Below, piece by piece: positions 61,665 through 64,000 of a stretch of DNA of 64,000 nucleotides (position 1 is the first letter of the stretch; every line of letters begins with the position of its first letter). Made by a program: the position numbers and the translations under genes. The notes under the pieces are model-generated. The model had not been told where the DNA came from, did no database searches, and worked only from the letters and a program-made list of their open reading frames with translations. Location: NCBI RefSeq assembly GCF_006716115.1, contig NZ_VFOO01000001.1:434001-498000 (forward strand), written 5' to 3'. This DNA comes from Subtercola boreus. GTDB taxonomy: Bacteria > Actinomycetota > Actinomycetes > Actinomycetales > Microbacteriaceae.

Positions 61665-63092
61665 TCAGGTGGCGCTCAGGTTCGAGGCTGTCGACCGACC
61701 GTTCAGCTGGCCGTTCCCGCGCCGTCTCAGTACCAGTACGACGAGGATGCCCGCGATGGCGATCGCGAACGACACCCGTGCCACCGCCAGCGTGGGCACC
61801 AGTAGTTGCACCGTCAGGGCGAGGGGAACGAGCATCCACTCCCAGCGGCGCGACAGAGCGATGAACGGAACCAGGAGCAGGGCGTACCAGGAGTAGCTCG
61901 GTGTGACGACGAGCATGGTGACGCCGATCATCACCACCTGGCCGAACCAGGGGGCATCGGGATCGGTGAAGCGGAACACCAGCAGCGCCGTGACGAGCAA
62001 CAGGATCGCCGCCAGCACGAGCGCTCCGAGGCCCGGGGCGACGATCGACAGCAGTGCGAACCGGCTGCCGTCGTCGTACCCCTCTTCGCTGAGGTAGCCG
62101 GGCAGGTAGCCGACGACCGCGATGCCGGTCGACAGGATGTACGGCACGTAGAGTGCCGCGAACGTCAGCAGGGCCGAGATCGTCACGCTGAACGGATGCC
62201 GCCGGAGGATCGCCGGCACACCGATGACCGGGACGAGCTTCACGGCGATGGCGGCTCCGAGGCTGATGCCGCCGAGCACGCTCCGCCTGACCTCGCGGAA
62301 GGCCCGGCCGGGACCGGCGCGGGAGAGGAGGAGCGTGGCGACCAGGAGCAGAAGCGCGGCCAGGGCATCCACATGCGAGTTCGTCACCGCCTCCGTAGCG
62401 ACGAACGGGCTCCACCCCCAGAGCGCGGCCCAGCGCGGATCGATGCCCCGTCGGCGCATCGCGAGCACCAGGGCGACGGTGACACCGATGAGCAGGAGCG
62501 CACCCGCGATCTGGAAGGGGGCGTACTCAACGCTTGCGGGCACGGTCAGGCGCACCCCGGCGAAGTACAACTCTGCAGCCGGTGGATAGATCGTGTTGAC
62601 CTGCGGGCGGTTGATGGTCGTGCAGATGACGTCGAAGGAGGGCACGCTGAGGGTGCGCCCCACGCGCGGGCCCTCGCACTGCGGGCGCCCGTCGGCGTCG
62701 GTCACCGGGGAAGGGAACAGCCAGTCGGTGCGGAACTCGGCCAACGCGTCGTCGGCAGGGGTGTAGGAGTAGGGGGACGTGCCGCCGATCTGCACGATGC
62801 CGTCCCACGCGTAGCGGGCCGAGTCGGTACTCGTGTTGGGTGGGCCCGCGAGGGCGCTCCCTCCGAGCACGGCCGATCCGGCGACGACGAGCACGACGAC
62901 GGCGCGCGCCGGCACCTTCTGGAGCGACCAGAGCGCGAGACCGTAGAGCGCCCAGAGTCCGATAGTGCACCAGAGGATGCCACCGGCATCCGACGGATCG
63001 AAGAACCCGACGGCGGTGACCGAGAAGGCGGTGAGGGCGGCCATCGCAGCGAGAATGACAGCCGTCAGCAGAATACGCACAAGGCCTATCAT
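61665..63092 (-). CDS. GT-C polyprenol-dependent mannosyltransferase-like protein
   Basis: A 475-residue polytopic protein with about 11-12 helices. The first extracellular loop, TSTDSARYAWDGIVQIGGTSPY, matches the Asp-rich catalytic loop of GT-C (GT87/DUF2029) glycosyltransferases, which take sugar from polyprenyl phosphate. A later NTIYPPAAELYFAG and SHVDALAALLLLVATLLLSR are typical. It probably acts on cell-envelope glycans. Divergent from the oxidoreductase at 63137 with a 44-bp gap. Confidence 0.82.
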   Translation of the reverse strand: MIGLVRILLTAVILAAMAALTAFSVTAVGFFDPSDAGGILWCTIGLWALYGLALWSLQKVPARAVVVLVVAGSAVLGGSALAGPPNTSTDSARYAWDGIVQIGGTSPYSYTPADDALAEFRTDWLFPSPVTDADGRPQCEGPRVGRTLSVPSFDVICTTINRPQVNTIYPPAAELYFAGVRLTVPASVEYAPFQIAGALLLIGVTVALVLAMRRRGIDPRWAALWGWSPFVATEAVTNSHVDALAALLLLVATLLLSRAGPGRAFREVRRSVLGGISLGAAIAVKLVPVIGVPAILRRHPFSVTISALLTFAALYVPYILSTGIAVVGYLPGYLSEEGYDDGSRFALLSIVAPGLGALVLAAILLLVTALLVFRFTDPDAPWFGQVVMIGVTMLVVTPSYSWYALLLVPFIALSRRWEWMLVPLALTVQLLVPTLAVARVSFAIAIAGILVVLVLRRRGNGQLNGRSTASNLSAT

Positions 63093-63136
63093 GGGCCCAG
63101 AGCCACCACTTCGGTGTCCCGCTCCGAAGAAGGATC

Positions 63137-64000
63137 ATGCGACGCCTGCTACTGACCCTCCAGCACGCCGTCGCCGCGCCCACCCGGAATCCCCGGCTCG
63201 CTGTGGTGATCGGTCGACTGCTCGGCATCGCCTTCCTGGTCTGCTTCGGCACCGGGCTCTACAGTCACTTCCTGCAGGAGCCGTTGCCGTGGATGCACTT
63301 CCCGACGTTCCCGGGCAACCTGTACCAGTTCACGCAGGGCATCCACATCACAGCCGGCATAGCCTGTTTCCCGCTCATCCTTGCAAAGCTCTACACGGTC
63401 TTCCCGAACCTGTTCGAGACCCCGCCGATCACCGGAATCGGGAGCCTGCTCGCCCGCGCATCCATCGCTGTGTTCGTCGGAGCGTCGCTGGTCGAGATCA
63501 CGATCGGCCTGCTGAACACCTACCAGTTCTACCCGTGGCCGTTCGGGTTCCGTGAGGTGCATTTCGCGCTGTCGTTCGTGATCATCGGGTCCCTGGCGAT
63601 CCACATCGGGGTGAAACTGCCGATCATTGCGAAGTACTGGCGGAAGCGCGACGGCTACGGCCCCGAGCTCGCCTTCGATGAGGAGGAGCGCGCGGAGATC
63701 AACGCGCCGCTGGTGGACGTACTGCCCGAGCCTCTGCAGAAGGTTCCGGGTGTGCGCCAGGCGTCGGGGCTGACCGGTCGGCTGTTCCGCTGGATCGACG
63801 CGGCGCCGGCGGACCCTATCGAGCAGCCCCGCACAGGGGCATCCACCAGCCGGCGGGGCTTCCTCGTGACGGTGGGTGTGGGCGTGGCGGCCGTCGTCGT
63901 GCTCACGGCCGGGCAGTCGTTCGCGCTCCTGCGACCGTTCAACCTGTTCGCGCCGCGGGTGAAGGGGATCGGGCCGCAGTCGGTGCCGATCAACCGCACC
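63137..64000 (+). CDS. Membrane-bound molybdopterin oxidoreductase, 3' truncated
   Basis: A gene that runs off the right edge; 288 codons are present. It starts MRRLLLTLQHAVAAPTRNPR with AAGAAGGA upstream. Four helices (about 18-38, 65-85, 100-125, 140-160) form a small cytochrome-b-like membrane part with HFPTFPGNLYQFTQGIH and EVHFALSFVIIGSLAIHIGVKL (several His, possible haem ligands). After a hydrophilic stretch, a further helix (GFLVTVGVGVAAVVVLTAG) leads to FAPRVKGIGPQSVPINR, which looks like the start of an oxidoreductase molybdopterin (sulfite-oxidase-type) domain. Confidence 0.82.
   Translation, partial: MRRLLLTLQHAVAAPTRNPRLAVVIGRLLGIAFLVCFGTGLYSHFLQEPLPWMHFPTFPGNLYQFTQGIHITAGIACFPLILAKLYTVFPNLFETPPITGIGSLLARASIAVFVGASLVEITIGLLNTYQFYPWPFGFREVHFALSFVIIGSLAIHIGVKLPIIAKYWRKRDGYGPELAFDEEERAEINAPLVDVLPEPLQKVPGVRQASGLTGRLFRWIDAAPADPIEQPRTGASTSRRGFLVTVGVGVAAVVVLTAGQSFALLRPFNLFAPRVKGIGPQSVPINRT

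Overview
The window is high-GC actinobacterial DNA. A DUF222/HNH (13E12-type) endonuclease, many GTG/TTG starts, ATGA-type gene overlaps, lipobox substrate-binding proteins and a GT-C mannosyltransferase-like protein suggest Microbacteriaceae or a close relative. That assignment is by general resemblance, not by a marker gene. About 53 protein genes are supported. I saw no rRNA, tRNA, IS element, prophage or CRISPR array. The first and last genes run off the window.

Region 1 (1-22723) is a large catabolic and transport island. After a partial alpha/beta hydrolase come two paralogous methylenetetrahydrofolate-reductase-like proteins, each with an N-terminal four-Cys MTHFR_C-type domain. They bracket an NMT1/SsuA-type ABC importer. 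The second copy is translationally coupled to an AtzA/TrzN-like amidohydrolase. Next come a cyclodeaminase/cyclohydrolase-family protein, an XRE-cupin regulator, a VAO-type FAD oxidoreductase and a GntR/UTRA regulator. A second block holds a Dpp/Opp-type importer with a fused double ATPase, its binding protein, a flavin reductase, two NtaA/DszA-type flavin monooxygenases, an alpha/beta-fold protein without a Ser nucleophile, and an MFS exporter. The parts suggest uptake, ring or side-chain attack, and folate-linked C1 handling of an unidentified substrate. Short sequence blocks are shared between the promoters at about 1826-1912 and 9381-9442, which suggests one regulon.

Region 2 (22714-29698) holds a secreted DUF4214 protein, a membrane protein coupled to an ECF sigma factor, an HSL-type esterase, a degenerate D12-type adenine methylase, a small unknown gene, and an MmyB-type XRE regulator divergent from an SDR. 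Region 3 (29715-36414) is an organosulfur scavenging island: two DszC/SfnC-like and one DszA-like monooxygenase divergent from metQ-metN-metI. A near-perfect 18-bp inverted repeat separates it from region 2.

Region 4 (36460-48617) has a Fpg/Nei glycosylase, a NUDIX hydrolase, a small HTH protein with a perfect 19-bp palindrome at its start, an LLM oxidoreductase, a five-gene MacAB-like locus with two adaptors and very repetitive sequence, and a protealysin-emfourin pair. Region 5 (48685-64000) has the HNH protein with a pentapeptide-repeat tail, a G24 run, a methyltransferase, a ThrE-type exporter, a dienelactone-hydrolase family protein, a complete peptide ABC importer, a lipoprotein, a GT-C glycosyltransferase and the start of a membrane-bound molybdopterin oxidoreductase. 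At three of the four importer loci a strong hairpin follows the binding-protein gene, which probably sets binding protein above its neighbours. Apart from the named sites, no stretch over 300 bases lacks a gene.
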